A DNA stretch of 64,000 nucleotides from positions 3,602,001-3,666,000 of the forward strand of contig NZ_JALJXF010000001.1 in assembly GCF_024169925.1 (NCBI RefSeq), read 5' to 3'. Both the position numbers and the translations under genes were made by a program. This document shows positions 12,001 to 27,000 of this stretch, piece by piece. This DNA is from Methylorubrum extorquens. Lineage in GTDB: Bacteria; Pseudomonadota; Alphaproteobacteria; Rhizobiales; Beijerinckiaceae. A model generated the notes under the pieces. The model did no database searches. It was not told where the DNA came from and was given only the letters and a program-made list of their open reading frames with translations. The stretch's first letter is position 1. Each line of letters starts with the position of its first letter.

Positions 12001-15000
12001 GGACATTGAGCCGGCCTTGTAGCTGCCCCGCAGGTCGATCTCGTCGTTGCCGGAACCGGTCCTGATCGTGAGCGCGTTCGTGACCGTGTAGCTGCCGGCC
12101 AGGGTGATCCTGTTGTTCCCGCCGCCCGCGTCGAGGGTGTAGCTGCCGGCCTTAATCCCGCCGTTCAGGATGATGACGTCATCGGCGCTGCCGGTGACGA
12201 ACTCCATCGCCCCCGCGATGTCATAGCCGCCGACGAGATTGGCCGAGTTGACGCCGTCGCCGAGGTTGATCGACAGCGAGCCGGCCCGGATGTCGGTCGT
12301 GGGCGTATCGGACAGGGTGTCGATGCCCGACCCGCCCGTGATCGAGAGCGCGCCGGCGATCCGATAGGTGCCGTTCAGCGTGAGGTCGTTCCGGCCAGCC
12401 CCGGTTCCGGCGGAGATCCCCATCGAGCCGGCCGTGTAGCTGCCCTGCAGACCGATGGTATCGTTGCCCGCACCCGTCCGGATCGTAAGGGCGTTCCGCG
12501 CCTTGTAGACGCCGGAGAGCGCGAGGGTGTTGTTACCCTCGCCCGCGTCGAGGGTGAAGCTGCCGGTATCGAAAATGCCCGTCAGGCTGATCGTATCGGT
12601 GCCGTCGAGCGTCGTGAGCTGCATGGCGTTGGTGACGACGTAGTCACCGCCGAGGCCGACCGTGTTCGCGCCATCCCCGAGCGCGACCGTCACCGAATCC
12701 GCGCCGACGTCGGCCTTCCGCGTGACGCCGCCGAGCACCTGCGTGTCGACGAGCGTGTCGCTGCCCGCATCGGCGCCGATGATCAGCGCGCCGGTGGAAT
12801 AGGCGCCGAGCATCGTGATCTTGTTGTCGCCCGCGCCGGCACGCAGTTCGATGGAGCCGCTGCGCGTGATCGCGCCTTCCGTGACCGTCGCGGCGGTCGC
12901 CCCGCCGCTGATGGTGCGCTGACCCGTGGTGAAGATGCCGTCCAGCAGGATCTCGTCGCCGTTGCCCCCGGACTCGATCAGGATCGAGGAGCCGACGAAG
13001 GTGCCGGACAGCGTGATCTTGGAGGCCGTGTTGTCGGGCGTTCCGCTGGCACTGAAGTCCGAGCGCAGGGTGATGGTGCCCTTCGCCTTCACGACCGCAC
13101 CCGCCTCGACGACGAGGTTGTCGCCGGCGTTCAGGGTCACCGAGCCGGCGGTCGAGAAGATCGTGACACCGGCCTTGACGGTCAGGTCGTCGCCCGACGA
13201 ACCCGTTTCGCCGGCCTGCTCGATGATGTCGCCCGACGAGACGATGTCCTTGTCGATCGTCAGCGGGCTCGACGTGCGGATGCCGATCCGGCCCCGCGCC
13301 GCCTGCAGACCCGTGGTGTCGCTGGTGACGCCGCCGACGCGCAGGCCGCCGATATTCCACAGCCAGATGTCGCCGTTGATCGAGCGGGCTTCGAGACCAC
13401 CATACTGGTCGCCGTCGAGGCTGCGCATGTTGGCGACGATGCGCTTGGCCTCCGAGCCGATGCTGCCGGAAGCAACGAGATAGGCCTTGCCGGAACGGAG
13501 GTTGGAGCTGCCTCCGGTGGTCTCGTTGTAGTTGGTCGATCCGTTGAGGATGCTGCCGGCGACCGCCGTGACGAAGGCCGTGCGCTGCGCGTCGGTGCCG
13601 ACGCTGGCGAGGTAGAGATCGCCCGCACTCTCCAGCACGTAGAGGTTGCTCAGGCCGCTCTGAAGCGTGACGACACCATCCGTCGTGCGATCGACGTTGC
13701 TGTCGATCTCGAACTCGTCGCCGGCGACGCCGATGCCGTCGAGGGCGGTGAGCGAGATCGAGTGGCCGCTCACGTTGGCACGGCCCGAACCGGCCACCGG
13801 CGCGGAGTCGATATCGCGCGGGTTGGAAAGGTCGCCCGCGTCGAGGATCGAAGCCTTGGCCGCCAGAACCACGTCACCCTTGGTGGTGACGGCCAGCACC
13901 TTCATGCTGGTTTCCGTCTCGGTCAGCACGATGTCGCCCGTGGCGCCGGCCCGGACGGTGCCGGTCAGCTTCATCTCGATGGCGTCGCCCTTGGCGCCGA
14001 TCGCGCCGGCCGCCTTCAGGTAGACGTTGGCCGCGACGATCTTGTTGGTGTCCGTGTGGACACCGTCGAGGATGCTGCCCTTGTCCGAGACGAAGGTGAC
14101 GTTGCCGCCCTGCGAATAGGCGGATTCCAGGTTCAGATCGCCGTTGCGGGCCGTGACGAAGATGTCGCGCGCCGCACGGACGGCCAGGGTCGAACCCGTC
14201 GTCAGATCGATGCCGATCACCCGCGCCGCAGTACCGACGCTGCCGTCCCCGCCTTCGAGGACGGCGTCGCCGCCCTTGATGTTCACCGCATCCGCCGCCC
14301 CGCCGTTGAGGAGGCCGGTCGAGGACTTGAGGCGGATCTCCTTGCCGGTGACCGATTCCACGCGGCCGACGGTCAGGAGCGCGGCGGTGTTGATGAAGAT
14401 CTGGGTGTTCGCGCTCACATCGAGGGCGCCGGTGCCCTCGATGACGACCGCCTTGCGCTTCTGGATCAGCAGCTTGGTGATCTGGTTGAACGGATTCCCG
14501 GCGTCCTTGGCCGACTGGAACAGCACGAGGCTGCGGGCGCTCTCCGTCTTGAGCGTGCTTCCGCTCTCGAGGATGAGCGTCGAGGCGCTCGCCTGCTTGA
14601 TCGTGAAGCTGGTGTCCTTGGTGGTCGCGTTACCGGACTTCACGCCGAACGTACCGGCGACGCCGATCAGCATCCCGTCCTTGAAGCCGTCGCCGAGGAA
14701 GCTGCCCGACGCGCGGGTGACCACGGACACACCGGTCCCGTCGGTGGAGCGCACGCCGACATTCACGGTGACGCCGGTCTCGGGAACGAAGAGCTGCGTC
14801 GCCTCGAGCCGGATCACCGAGCCGCTGACCGACGCGATGCGGTAGACGCTCGTGGAGGCCGCGCTGGTGTTGGCTGTGCCGCCCGCGATGTAGAGCGTGC
14901 TGCCGACCGTGTAGGTGCCGTCCCACGCCGTGCCGTCGGTGCGGGTCAGAACACCCTGGTTGGTCGCCGCGTCGTTGCTGAAGCTGACGGTCAGGGTCGC

Positions 15001-18000
15001 CGGGGCCGCCTTGAGCAGGTCGAAGGCGACTTCGGCGGTCGCGCGCGGCGCCTCACCGGCGACGGCGATGCTGACGCCGATATCGATGTTGCGGGCCACA
15101 CCCTGGCTGCCGAAGACCTTGTCGACGGTGATGACGTTCCCGACGACACTGATGATCTTGTAGCCCGTCGAGCTCTCGGCCGACGCATTCGGCGTCACGC
15201 CCCCGATGTAGAGCGTCCCGCTGTAGAGCTTGCCGTTCTTGTCGAAGAAGACGCTCGTATCCCAGTTCGCGCCGTCCTGGCGGGTCACGGTGCCGTTGCT
15301 GCCGGACTGGCCGAAGACGACGTTGGTGGTGATCGGAGCTTTCGTGAGGAAGACGATGTCGCTCCGCTCGGCGGCGCCGAGATCGATCTGCTGATCCGTT
15401 GTCAGCGGCGCGGAGCCGGGTCCGATGTCGATCAGGCTGGTTCCGCTCACGGAGCCGACATTGCCCGACGTCACGATCTTGATGTTGGCGCCCTTGATGA
15501 TCGGGTCCTGCTTGTCGACGATCGTGCTGGTCGTCTCCTTGAGCAGTCCCTGGCCGACGGCGCTGAGCAGCTCTTCCTGCGTCCAGCGCTTGATGCCGGC
15601 GTCGATGGCATCGGCCGTCGCCTTGTCGATGAAGAAGGCGGGCGCCGCCTTGCGGCTGGCCGTCAGGGCGTTCGTGTTGGGCGTGTCGGCCGTGTTGTAG
15701 GAGCCCGGCAGGCTGTTGAAGAAGGTGTTGAGCGAGCGGTACTGCGCCGTCAGCACCGTGGAGCGCAGGGTCTGCGCGGCGGTACGGGCCGCGTCGATGG
15801 CGGCGGAGCTCCGGTTCTCCGTCTCCGCCGCGGTGCGGGCGGCGGCCACGGCGTCGAGGAGTGCCTGACCGGCGAGGCGCGGCGCGAAGGCGGCGTTGTA
15901 GACGCTCGGATCGACCTGCTGGTTGCGGTAGCTCCAGTAGCTCTCATAGTCGGCCTGCACGGCCGTCGTCTCGGCCACGACCTTCGACGCGTCGTAGCTG
16001 TCGCCGAGCCCGCCGAAGCGAAGATGGAGCGCTGCGTAGGTCGCCTTGAGCGCGGCTTCCGCCGCTGCCACCTTGCCGGAGGTGGCCAGACGCAGGGCCG
16101 CCTCGCCGAGGGTCTGCGAGCCGGCGTCCTTGGTGAACTGCTCGGTCAGGGCGGTCAGCTCGGCGCTGCCGATCCGGGTCGATCCGTTGGCGAGATAGGT
16201 GCTGTAGAGGTCGTAAGCCGCACCGAGCTTCGCCACGTAGCGGGCGCCGAAGCCCGAGAAGGCGGCATCAAGATCTTTGTAGGCCTGCGACTGCAACGTC
16301 GTCGCGTCACCCGCCTCGCGCATCTGCCAGTACTTGTCGTACTGCGTGCTGAAGTTCGTCACCTTCGTGGCATCGAAGCCGTCGAAGACCAGCTTCAAGT
16401 TGTCGAAATCGACATTCCTCGAGTCGCTGATCTGCTTGATCTGCGCGGAGACGTAATCCGTCAGAGCGGTGCCCGTCAGCTTAGTTCCACGAGCCTCGGC
16501 CTCAATGGCCGTGGTGTAGAGCTGCGCGATCTGGGCTTCGGTCAAACGGGTGCCCTGATCGGTTTCGAGCTGCGTGATCTGAGCCGTGACGCGCGCGATC
16601 AGCGCATCGCCGGAAATCGGGGCGGTACGCGTTGCGGCCTGCATCTTGGCGAGCGCCGATGCGGTCGCCTGCACCGTGTAGGCCGAATCGAAGCTGGTGC
16701 TGTTCGGCTGCGTCCCGCGGATCGCCCAGTAGGTGGCGTAATCACCCGAGAGGTCGGCGTGATAGACGTCGCCGTACTGGCCGTACTGGGCGTGCAGCAC
16801 CCGGTACTGCAGCGTCCGGTTGGTTTCGAGCGCCTTGACCGCGTTGTCGACGTAGGTCTTCACCGCACCGGCTTCGGTGATGCCGGCATCATTCGCCTGG
16901 CTCGTGAACAGGGCGGTATAGTAGGCGCGTTCGCCGGTCTTCTCGCTGAGGGTGACCTCGAAGCTGCTGCTGTAGCGGGAGGGGTCGGCCTGCTGGTTCC
17001 GGTAGGCCCAGTAGGCGTTGTAGTCGCGCTCGCGGGTGCTCTCGTAGGCGCTGAGCGTCCGCTCGAACTTGAGGTTCGCATCCTCGGTGGTGAGGGCGAG
17101 ATCCTTCCACACGCCGTTGATGAGCTGGGACGCCACGCGGTCGTCGCGCACGACGACATTGTTGACGTTGAGCAGACTCCCGGCATCGACCTTGATGTAG
17201 ACGTCGCCGTTGGCCGTCAGGCTGTTCAGGCGCAGGTCGCCCGCACGCTCACGGATGCCGACCGAACCGGCCGCCGTGATGTCGGTCTTGTCGCGGGCCG
17301 TGGTGCCTCCGTCGAGCGTGATCGGGGCCGCCTCGGAGCCGAAGCGACCGCCCGCGATCACCTTGAGGGAGCCGCCTGACACCACGCCTTCGCCGGCCAC
17401 CGTCACGCCGCTCGTCGAAACGAGCTTGACGTCGAAGCCGCCGCCCGCCGCGATCTTGTCGATCCCGAGTTCGTTGTCGACGGTCCGGACGTTGAGGTTG
17501 ATGTTGCCCGCGGTCGTCGTCGCCTTGAGCGTGTTGCCGGCCCCGATGGTCGTGACGTTGAGCGCCTGATCGGTGGCGTTGTTGCCGTTGCCGACGCCGA
17601 TGCCGCGGGCAGCCTGCAGCGTGACCCGCGAGCCGGTGATGGCCGCGGTCGAGCTCAGATGCTGGATCGTCCCGCCCGAAGTGATCGTCGTGGTGCCGTT
17701 GTCGTTCTTGATGCCACCGGCGATCAGCACACGGCCGGAGCCCTGCGAGTCGATGCTGACGGTGCCGGTGGTCTCACCGGTGAACTTGATCTTGATGCCG
17801 TAGTCGGCCTGCAGGCTATGGGTCGCCTGGGTCTCGGTATAATCGACCGTCTGGAACTTGGTGTAGTAAGTCTTCTTTCCGTACCACGTGCTCGTGGTCC
17901 AGCTCGCGACTTCCTTCGGCTTCTCGGCCGAGCGCGTATATTCGGGCGCGCCCAGGAAGGCGTAACCCGACTTACTGGTATCGACATAGTAATAGGCGGA

Positions 18001-21000
18001 TTCGGGCTGCAGAGCGGCCTTCTCGGTGATCTCCTTGTTGAAGGCGCTCAGGGGCGGCGGATCCTTGGCGAGGAAGTCAAGGCCGGCCCAGGACGAGGTA
18101 CCCGTCGTCAGTGTGTAGGTGTTCTTGGCGCCCTGACCGATGGTGAAGGCGTAGCGGTACCCGGTCTTCGGGTCGTACTGCGTCGTGCTGCTGCCGTCAT
18201 ACTTGGCGAGCTCGGCGCCGGTGCTGTTCAGATCGGCGCTGTAGCGCGTGACGACGCCGGCGGCGTCCTGCCGGATCAGGGTCTGGCGGAAGACGATGTC
18301 GTTGGCATCCGCAATGCCGTTGCCGTTCACGTCGGTCTTGTAGGCGAGATCCTTGATATCGATCGTGCCGATGCCGCGCCGCGATAGGTCGATGCGGTTG
18401 AGGACGACGTCGCGGTTGAGCTGGTTGACGACCTCGACCTTGGCATAACCGCCCAAGGCCCGCAGCTCGCCGACGCCGGCGTTGGTGTTGAGCATGACGC
18501 CGGTCAGATTGATCTGGCCCCCGGTCGAGACGACCTCGTCGATCTCGATGGCGCCGGTCTGCCGATTGTAGCTGGCAGAATAGCCGTCGCGGGTCAGCGT
18601 GCTCAGGTTCGCGGTGCGATAGGGATTGCGGATGATCTCCTGAATTTCGTTCTCGACCGACTGATCGATGACGATTCTGTAGAGTTCACGCCCGCTCTGC
18701 ACGAGGCCGTTGAGGTTCAGGAACTGCGCCTTGATCGTCACCGCACCGCTGGCGATGACGCTTGACTGCGAGCCGGACAGCGCACGAGCGATGTCGGAGG
18801 CGGACTTACCGGTCATCGGACCGGAGCCCGCTTCGAGCACGCCCTTGATCTGACCGTAGGGATCTCCGCCGACGGAATACGTGCGCAGGTCCTCCGTCAG
18901 ACCGATTGAGACGGCGCCGCCGACATCGGTCTTCAGCTCCTTGACGGTGGTCTTGGCCGTGATGGTGAGGTCACCGCCTGCCGCCGTCGCCACGTTGAGG
19001 ACCGCCGTCGGCGCATAGATGTCGCCGACGATGAGAATGGCCGGCGCAGAGTTACCGTTGCGGGCGCCGGAGGTGTTCTTGAGCGAGATGTCGCTCTTGC
19101 TGTCCTTCGTGACGACGCCGCCGGCGGTCAGGACCTGGAAGCTGACGTCACGGCCACCGGCGATCGCCTTGGCGGCTGCGGCATCCGGGCTCGCGGCGTT
19201 CTTCGTGATGATCGCCTGGCGACGGGTGTTGAAGTCGTCGCTCGACGTCACCGGAATCTGGGCGTCGTTGAAGAAGGTGCCACCGTTGGATTCCGGCATC
19301 GTGATGCCGGCGATGACGAGATTCGCCACCGAGTTGTTGGTGATCTCGACCTTCGTGTCGGACGCGGCATCGAGCCTGCCCGAGCCGAGCAGGGCGTCGG
19401 CCCGCACGATGATGCCGCCGGCACCGGCCGAGAACGGGCTCACCGTGATGGCCTGGACCTGCTTGTAGATCGGGATGAGGATCTGCTTGCCGTCGAAGGT
19501 CGTCTGGAACTCTGCGAGCCCGTCGGCCAGCAGCTCGGCTTTGATCCGGTTCACTTCGCCTTGGTAGTAGGCTTGGAGAATGCCGTTGTCCTTGTAGGTC
19601 GAGAGGCCCTTCGTGGCTTCCTCGTAGGCCTTGATCAGGTTCGACTGGGCGTTGGCGAAGCCGAGGCTGACGGTAATGGGCAGCTTCGGCAGCGTCGCCG
19701 AGGCCGAGGTCGCACCGTCAGGCAGGGTGATCGTGAAGCTCTTGGTGTTGTCTGAATCCGCGATCGGGTTGCCGGCCGCATCGTACTTCTGGCCGTTGAG
19801 CTTGACGGTGCCCGTGATCAGGGTCGCGGCGCCGTTGCCCGGCGCCCGCGTCATGTCGTCGATGACGATGGAGATGTTGCGGGTGATGCCGGTGACGACC
19901 GTGCCGTCGACGATGACGGTGCCGATCGAGCCGGTCTGCGTGTCGCCGACGGGCGTGACGGCCGAGCCGCCGAGCAGGCTGTCGATGGCGCCGGCGACGG
20001 CGGTCGTCCAGTTCGTGCCCTTCATCCGCGCCACGGCATTGGAATTGCCCTGGCGGTTGGTGAAGAGGTTGGCGTTGCCTGCGGTCTTGATCGTGGCGCC
20101 GCCATCGATCTTGATCGTGTTGATTTCCTCGACGCGGATCTTGGCCGCCAGCGAGGTGATCGGGATCGCGCTGCCCGCGAAGTTGTCGGTCGTCGCCGAC
20201 GCGTCGTAGGCGTCGTCGTAGGCCTTCTTGTTGGTGCCGACCAAAAGGTCCGCGTCGCCGTAGGCGGTGATGTCGGCGCCCGCACCGATGTTCACCGCGT
20301 TGTTCGGACGGATGATGACGGTGGTGCTGCCGCTGGCCACGGTGGCCGCGCCGTAGGTCTCGGAGTTCGAGACGGCATAGGCGTTGCCGCCGCCATTGGC
20401 CGAAAGCGTCAGGTTTCCGAGCGTGAACAGGGTCGCGTTGGCACCGATATTGACCTGCGCGACGAAGTTCCGGGTCTCGATGCTGGAATAGGCGCCAGCA
20501 CCCGACAGCGCGCCGCCGGTGGTCAGCGAAACCTTGTCGTAGGCGTTGATGATGTTGTTGGCAGCAAGACGGATTCCGCCTGCGGTCCCGGCGCGGGCAA
20601 CGGTGATCAGATCGGCATTGCTGCCGACATCGACCCGCGTGGTGATGTCGAGCACCGTCGAGCTGTGCGCCGCCGCGCCGCTGGCCAGACCGCCGGTCGA
20701 GCCGACGATGTTGGCCTGACCGAGCTGCGGCTTGTTCACGGTGTTCGTTGCGGTCGCGAGAATGTCGCGGGCCGTCACGCGGGAATTGATCCCGAACGCG
20801 GCTGTCACCGCGTGCGTGATGGCGTTGTTCACGACGGCGCCCGCTCCGGCGAGGGCGCCGTAGCTGTCGGTGATGATCTGGCCGTTCAGGGTGCCGACGT
20901 GATCGGCGGAGAGATAGAACAGACCGGTGCTGTCGCTGCTCTTCGTCAGGTCGACGGTGACGCCGGTGCCGAGTTCGGCGCGCGTGCTGCCGCCCATGCT

Positions 21001-24000
21001 GGTGCTGGCGCTGGCGGCCGTGCCCGAGACGAGGCCGCCACTGCCGGAAATGCCCTTGGCGAAGTTGTCGTCGACGCCCGAGGCGGTGACGGTCATCGAG
21101 CCGGCATTGAGCGTGCCGAGGGACACGACGCGGGCGCTGGTCACGGTCGCCGAATTGGCCGACGAGACGGTGGCGCCGGCCGCAACGAGGCCGATGCTGG
21201 CGCTGCTGGCGGTCGAGGTCTGGCGCGTGCTGCTCGTCGCGCTGACGGCGACCGCGCCGCTGACGGCCAGCACCGTGCCGACATCGATGAGGCCGCTGAC
21301 CGTGCTGCTGTTCTCGGCCAGGGTCACCGTCGAGTTCAAGCCGATGAGGCCGCCGACGGAGCCGGAGGCGGTCGCCGTGGCGGAGTCGCGGCCCGCCTGA
21401 CGGGCGAGGTTGCCGAGCACCGAAAGGCTTCCGGCCGTGATCGACACGTTCTTCGTCGAGGCTCCGACCGTTGCGGAGACCTTGGCCTCGGCCACGGAGG
21501 CACCGATCGCGGCGGTGCCGGCATTGATGCCGGCAGCCGCGGCGTTGACGGACGGAAGCGCGGTGGCGACCACGCTCACGTTCGCGGCCGACACCGAGCC
21601 ACCCTCGATGGCGGCGGTGACGGTCGGGCGCGCCTCGACCTTGGCGACAGAGCCGCCGGCCGCGAGTGCGAGCAGTCCGCCGGCGACGGAGATGCCGAGC
21701 ACCTGCGAGTCGATCGTCGTCGTGTCGCTGGCGCTGACGGCGACATCGCCCGCGGACGTGACCCGGCTGTTGGTGATGCTGGCGCTCGTCGTGCTCGTCA
21801 CGGTGTCGCCGGTGCCGGCGCCGCCGCCCGAGACGGAGACGCTGAACGCCGAGACGCTGCCGGACATGGCCGCGGCACGCGCGCGGCTCGTCAGGGTCGC
21901 GCTTTCGGTCGCCGTGACCGCGACGGAGCCGCGGGTGATGAGACCGCCGGTCGTGCCGAGGTTGCGGATCGTGGCCGAGACGTTGTTGGCGATCACGTTG
22001 TCCGCCGCCGCGACGGCGAGGGCGAACGAGCCGCTGCCGAAGACGCCGAACGAGGCGGCCACCGAGGCCGCTCCGGTATCGACGCTGAGGCTGGAGGTGT
22101 CGCGCGCCGAGACGGTCACGGTGCCGGCGGAAATCTTGTCGCCGGCTCCGTCGCCGTCGATAGCCGCGCTCACGATCGCGCCGATCCGGTTATGGGTGCC
22201 GGCTCCGGCCCCCGCGGCGCTGACGGCGATGGCACCGCCGGAGATCGCCACCGAGCCGGCGACGACCGTCGCCCGAATGGTCTGGCCGGAATTGGCGGTG
22301 ACGGACAGGTTGCCGCCCGCCTCGATCGTCGTGTTCTGCGACAGAGCCTCGATGAGCAGTGCGGCCGACTTCGTCGTCTTGTCCTGGCCGTTGACCCGCT
22401 GCGTGATCTCGCTGCCGATCAGGTTGGTGGCGACGCCGGTGCCGATGCTGGCCCCGACCGCAACACCGCCGATGCTGACGCCGGCCGCGAGGGCGGCGAC
22501 CTCTGCCACGATCCGGCTGTTGTTCGCAGCGGCGACCGCCACGTCACCGAAGGCGTTCAGGCGGGCATTGCTGACCCGTGCACGGGTCGAGCCGCCGATC
22601 ATGTTGGTGGCGATGGCACCGCCACCGGCCACCGAGACGGCAACGCCGCCGCCCGAGAGCGCCACGGCGGCCGCAGCCACGCGGGCGTTGATGCTGGACC
22701 CGCCGTTGTCGGACGGAACCGTGGCTTCGATGCGGATTCCGCCTGTACGCGTCGTCACGGTGGCGCCGTCGACGATCGCGGTCACGGCATTGTTGATCAC
22801 GTTCAGGGCCACGGCGACGCCGATCGCCGGCGCCACGCCGACGGCGCCACCCGCAGCCGCGATGGCCGCCGCGCCGACATCGACGTTGATCGTGGCCTGA
22901 TCCTTGGCGCGAACGGTGACGTCTCCGGCCGTAACGCTCGTCGAAGCGCCGGTGATGGCCGCGTTGGTGGCAAAGCTGATCGCGTTGCCCGAGTAGCTGC
23001 CCGAGCCGGCGACGCCGACCGCGACGGTTCCGCCCGTGACGACGGCCGAGGCCGCCGCGACGGTCGCGTCGATGGTGCTGGAGGAGGTGGCGGTGACCGC
23101 GACCGACCCCTGCGCCGTCGCGACCGTGTCGGCGATCAGAGCCTCGACCCTGGCCCCGCCATCGGTGTCGAGCGTCGGCTGATCGAGCCGGTTGCCGTGC
23201 GCATCGGTGGTCTTCCAGCTGCCGATGATGTTCTGGGCGCCCGAGAGGCCGATCGCCACCGGAACGCTGGCGAGACCCGCGCCGCCGCCGGCAGCGGAGA
23301 GCGCGACCACCTTGGCGTCGATATCCTGGCTGCTCTTGGCAGCCACCCGCAGGCCCGCGCCGCTCGTGACGCGGTTGAGGGACGACTGCCCGGTCGCCCG
23401 CTCGATCGCCGCGCGGGTGCTCGTGGTGATGACGTTGAGGGCGCCCGCGCCGCCGCCGGCCACCTGCACGCTGACGCCGCCGGCACCGCCGAGGCTGACG
23501 GAGGCCGCCGTGGCGATCGCCTGGATCGACCCGCTGCTCTCGGCCTCGACCGAGAGGTCGCCGGAGGTCGTGGTGACACCGGTATCGGCGTTGCGAACGA
23601 GCGCTTCGACCGTGTTGCCGATGCGGTTGGTCGCCATCGAGACCGAAACCGTCACGCCGACGCTGGCCGCTCCGGCGCCGCCGCCCGCGATGCCCGCCGA
23701 ACTGACGGAGGCGGTGATCGCGGAGGTGTCCTTGGCGGACAGGGCGATCTGCGTCGCCGTGATGCCGGTGGCGCCATCGCCGTCGATGAAGGCGCGCGTC
23801 GCCACCGCGATGGTGTTGGAGGCGCCGGTGCCGGAGCCCGCCACGCTGACCGCCGCCGCGCCGCCGCCCTGGATCGATGCGGACACCGCCCCGACATCCG
23901 CCCGGATGGTCTGGTTCGAGACCGCCGTCACGTCGAGCGCGTTGTCGGAATCGACGCTCGTATTGTTGAGATAGGCCTGGATCTCGTTGCCGGCACCGAT

Positions 24001-27000
24001 GGTGTTGGCCGCCGCACCGATGCCGACCGAGACACCGACGCCCGCCGCGCCACCACCGCCGGCCGCCGCCGCCGCAGCGACGATCAGGGCCTGGATGTCG
24101 GCATTCGAGCCGGCCGACACCGTGGACTTGCCACCGCGCACGATCACGGCACTGTTGGCGACGAAGGCGTTCGTCCGCACCGTGATGACGTTCGACGCAC
24201 CGGCGCCGCCGCCGCTCACCGAAACGCCCGCAGCACCGCCGCCGCCGATGGAGATGGCCGCCGCCGCGGAGGTGGCCCGGATGCGCGCGTCGTTGCGCGC
24301 GCCGACCGAGACGCCGCCGCTGCGGGTGGTCAGGCCGGCATCGACGTTGGAGATCGATGCCTGGATGCCGCCCGCGATGCTGTTGATGGCGAGCGCGAAG
24401 CCGATCGCCACGCCGACGCCGGCTGCGCCGCCGCCGGCCCCGGAGAGTGAGGCGGCGCCCGTGACGGCGGTAATCTGGGCCGTGTTGGCGGCCGAGACGG
24501 TCACGCTGCCCGCCTTGATGCCGTCCGGGCCTGCGCCGTCACCGTCGATCGTGGCCGAGGTCTCGACTCCGATGGCGTTGGCAGCCACCGAACCGGCCGC
24601 GGCGCCCGCGACACCGGCCGCGCCGCCACCCTGGATCGCGGCGGATGCGGCCACGACGGTCGCGGTGATCTTCTGGCTCGCCGTGGCCTGAACCGTCAGG
24701 GCCGCAGCGATGTCGAGGGGGGAGTTCCGGACCGAGGCCTGGACGGCCGTGGCACCGCCGCTGCCGAGCATATCGATGCGCTCGGCGTTTTGGCCCGTGC
24801 TGGACCATTCCCCGATGCGGTTTTCGGCACCGCTGACGCCCAGCGCGACGCCGACGCCGGCCGCACCGCCGCCGCCGCCGGACGCGGCCACCGCCGAGAT
24901 GATCGCCGTGATTTCGGACGAGCCGGTCGCCGTCACCGTGAGGCCGCCGCTGCCGGTCGTGGTGATGCGGCTCGCATCCACCGTTGCGCTGACCGAGCCG
25001 AGGATCCGGTTCGAGGCAAAGGCGCCGCCGCCGGACACGCCGACGCCGGCCGAGCCGCCGCCCGCGATGCTGATGGCCGCCGCCGCTGCCGCCGCGTTGA
25101 TGCGGCCGGCGCGCGTGGCGCTGACCGAGACGCCGAGCGGGCTGCTCGTGCGCAGGAGGGTGTCGGCGTTCCTGATCGCCGCCTCGACATTTCCGGCGAT
25201 GCTGTTGAGCGCCAGCGTGAAGCCGACCGCCACGGAGACGCCGGCCCCGCCGCCGCCCGAGCCCGCAAGCGAGGCGGACCCGGCGAAGGCGTCGATCGTG
25301 GAGATGTCGGAGGCGCGGACCGAGACGTTGCCGGCCTCGATGCCGGCCGCACCGTCGCCGTCGATGACGGCACGGGTTGCCACCGCGATGGCATTCGAGA
25401 CCGAGACGCCGGCCGCCGAGACGCCGACGCCGGCCGAACCGCCACCGCCGATGGAGGCCGCCGCAGCAGCGACCTGGGCGGAGATCGCCTGAGCCGAGCT
25501 GGCCCCGACCGTCAGCGCGCCGCTCGTCTTGACGCTGCTCCCCGTGAGACGCGCCTCGACGACGGAGCCCTGGCTCGCGGCGGCGGTATCGACGCGGTTG
25601 CGTCCCTCGCCGGACGACGTCCAGTCGCCGATCTGGTTGGCGGCGACGGACACGCCGATCGCCACGCCGACGCCGGCCGAACCACCGACGCCGACGGCGA
25701 GGGAGGCGGCCGCAACGAGAGCCGAGATCTTCGAAGTGGCCGCGGCGGTCACGGTGACGGTGCCGCTCTGCGTGATCGTGCTGGCGGCCATCACGGCCCG
25801 GGTGACGGGGCGGATGGTGTTGAAGGCGAGCGCACCGCCACCGGCGATGGCGATGCCGCCCGATCCGCCGCCGCCGATGCTGACAGCGGCCGCCGTCGTC
25901 GTCCCCGTGATGGTCGCGTTGCTGAGGGCATCGACCAGGACTGCACCGGTGCCCGCGTCGATCCCGTCGCCGACATTGTTCACGCTGGCCCGGGTGGACG
26001 CATTGATGGTGTTGAGCGCAAGCGCGAAGCCGATCGAGACCGCGACACCGTTCGAGCCGCCGAAGGCCGCGCTGACGGCGGCCGTGAGCGCGTTGGCGGT
26101 GATGCTCGACGTATCGGCCGCCTTCACGGTGACGGCGCCGGCCTTGATCGCATTGCTCGCGATCGCGCTGCCGCCCACGCCGTTGCCCTCGATGAAGGCC
26201 TGCGTGGTGACACCGATGGCGTTGATGACGGCCGTGGCGCCGCCGCTGACGCCGACGGCGTTGGAGCCGCCACCCGCGAGGCCCGCCGAGATGGCCGCGA
26301 TGTTCGCCTTGATGACGTTCTTCGACGTCGCCTCGACCGCCAGGGCGCCCTTCGCATCGACGCCGACGCGGGTCAGGGACGCCTCGACGACGGTGCCGCC
26401 GTTATTGGCCAGGGCGTAGCTGGTGTTGGCATCGGTGCCCGACGAAGACCAGACGCCGATGCGGTTCTCGGCGATGGCGGCGCCGAGCCCGACGCCCGCG
26501 GCATTGCTGCCACCGACGCCTGCGGCGAGCGAAGCCGCCAGGATCGCGGCGTTGATCGCGGCCGAGGCCTCGGCCTTGACGCTGATGTTGCCGGCCGCGC
26601 CGGTCGTGGTCAGCTTGCTCTCGCTCGCCTGCGCACGGGTGCTGGTGGTGATGACGTTGCGCGCATAGGTCACCGCCGCGCTGACGGGCACGGCGTTCGA
26701 GCCGGACGCGGCCACGGCGATCGCGGCCGAGGCGGCGTTCGCGGTGATGGTGCCCGCCGATTTCGCCGAGATGAGGATCGCGCCGACGGTCTGCAGGCCG
26801 CGATCAATGTTCTTCACCGTCGCCGAGATGTCGTTGGCGATGGAGTTGAGCGCGATGCTGCCGCCGACGGCGATCGAGAGGGCGTTACCGGACGCGGCGG
26901 CGAGCGAGAGGCTGGCCGAGAGCGCCTGCGTGGTGATGGTCGAGATGTCCTGGGCCGAAACGGTGGCGCTCGCGGCCTGGAATCCGGGCGTCGCGCCGGT

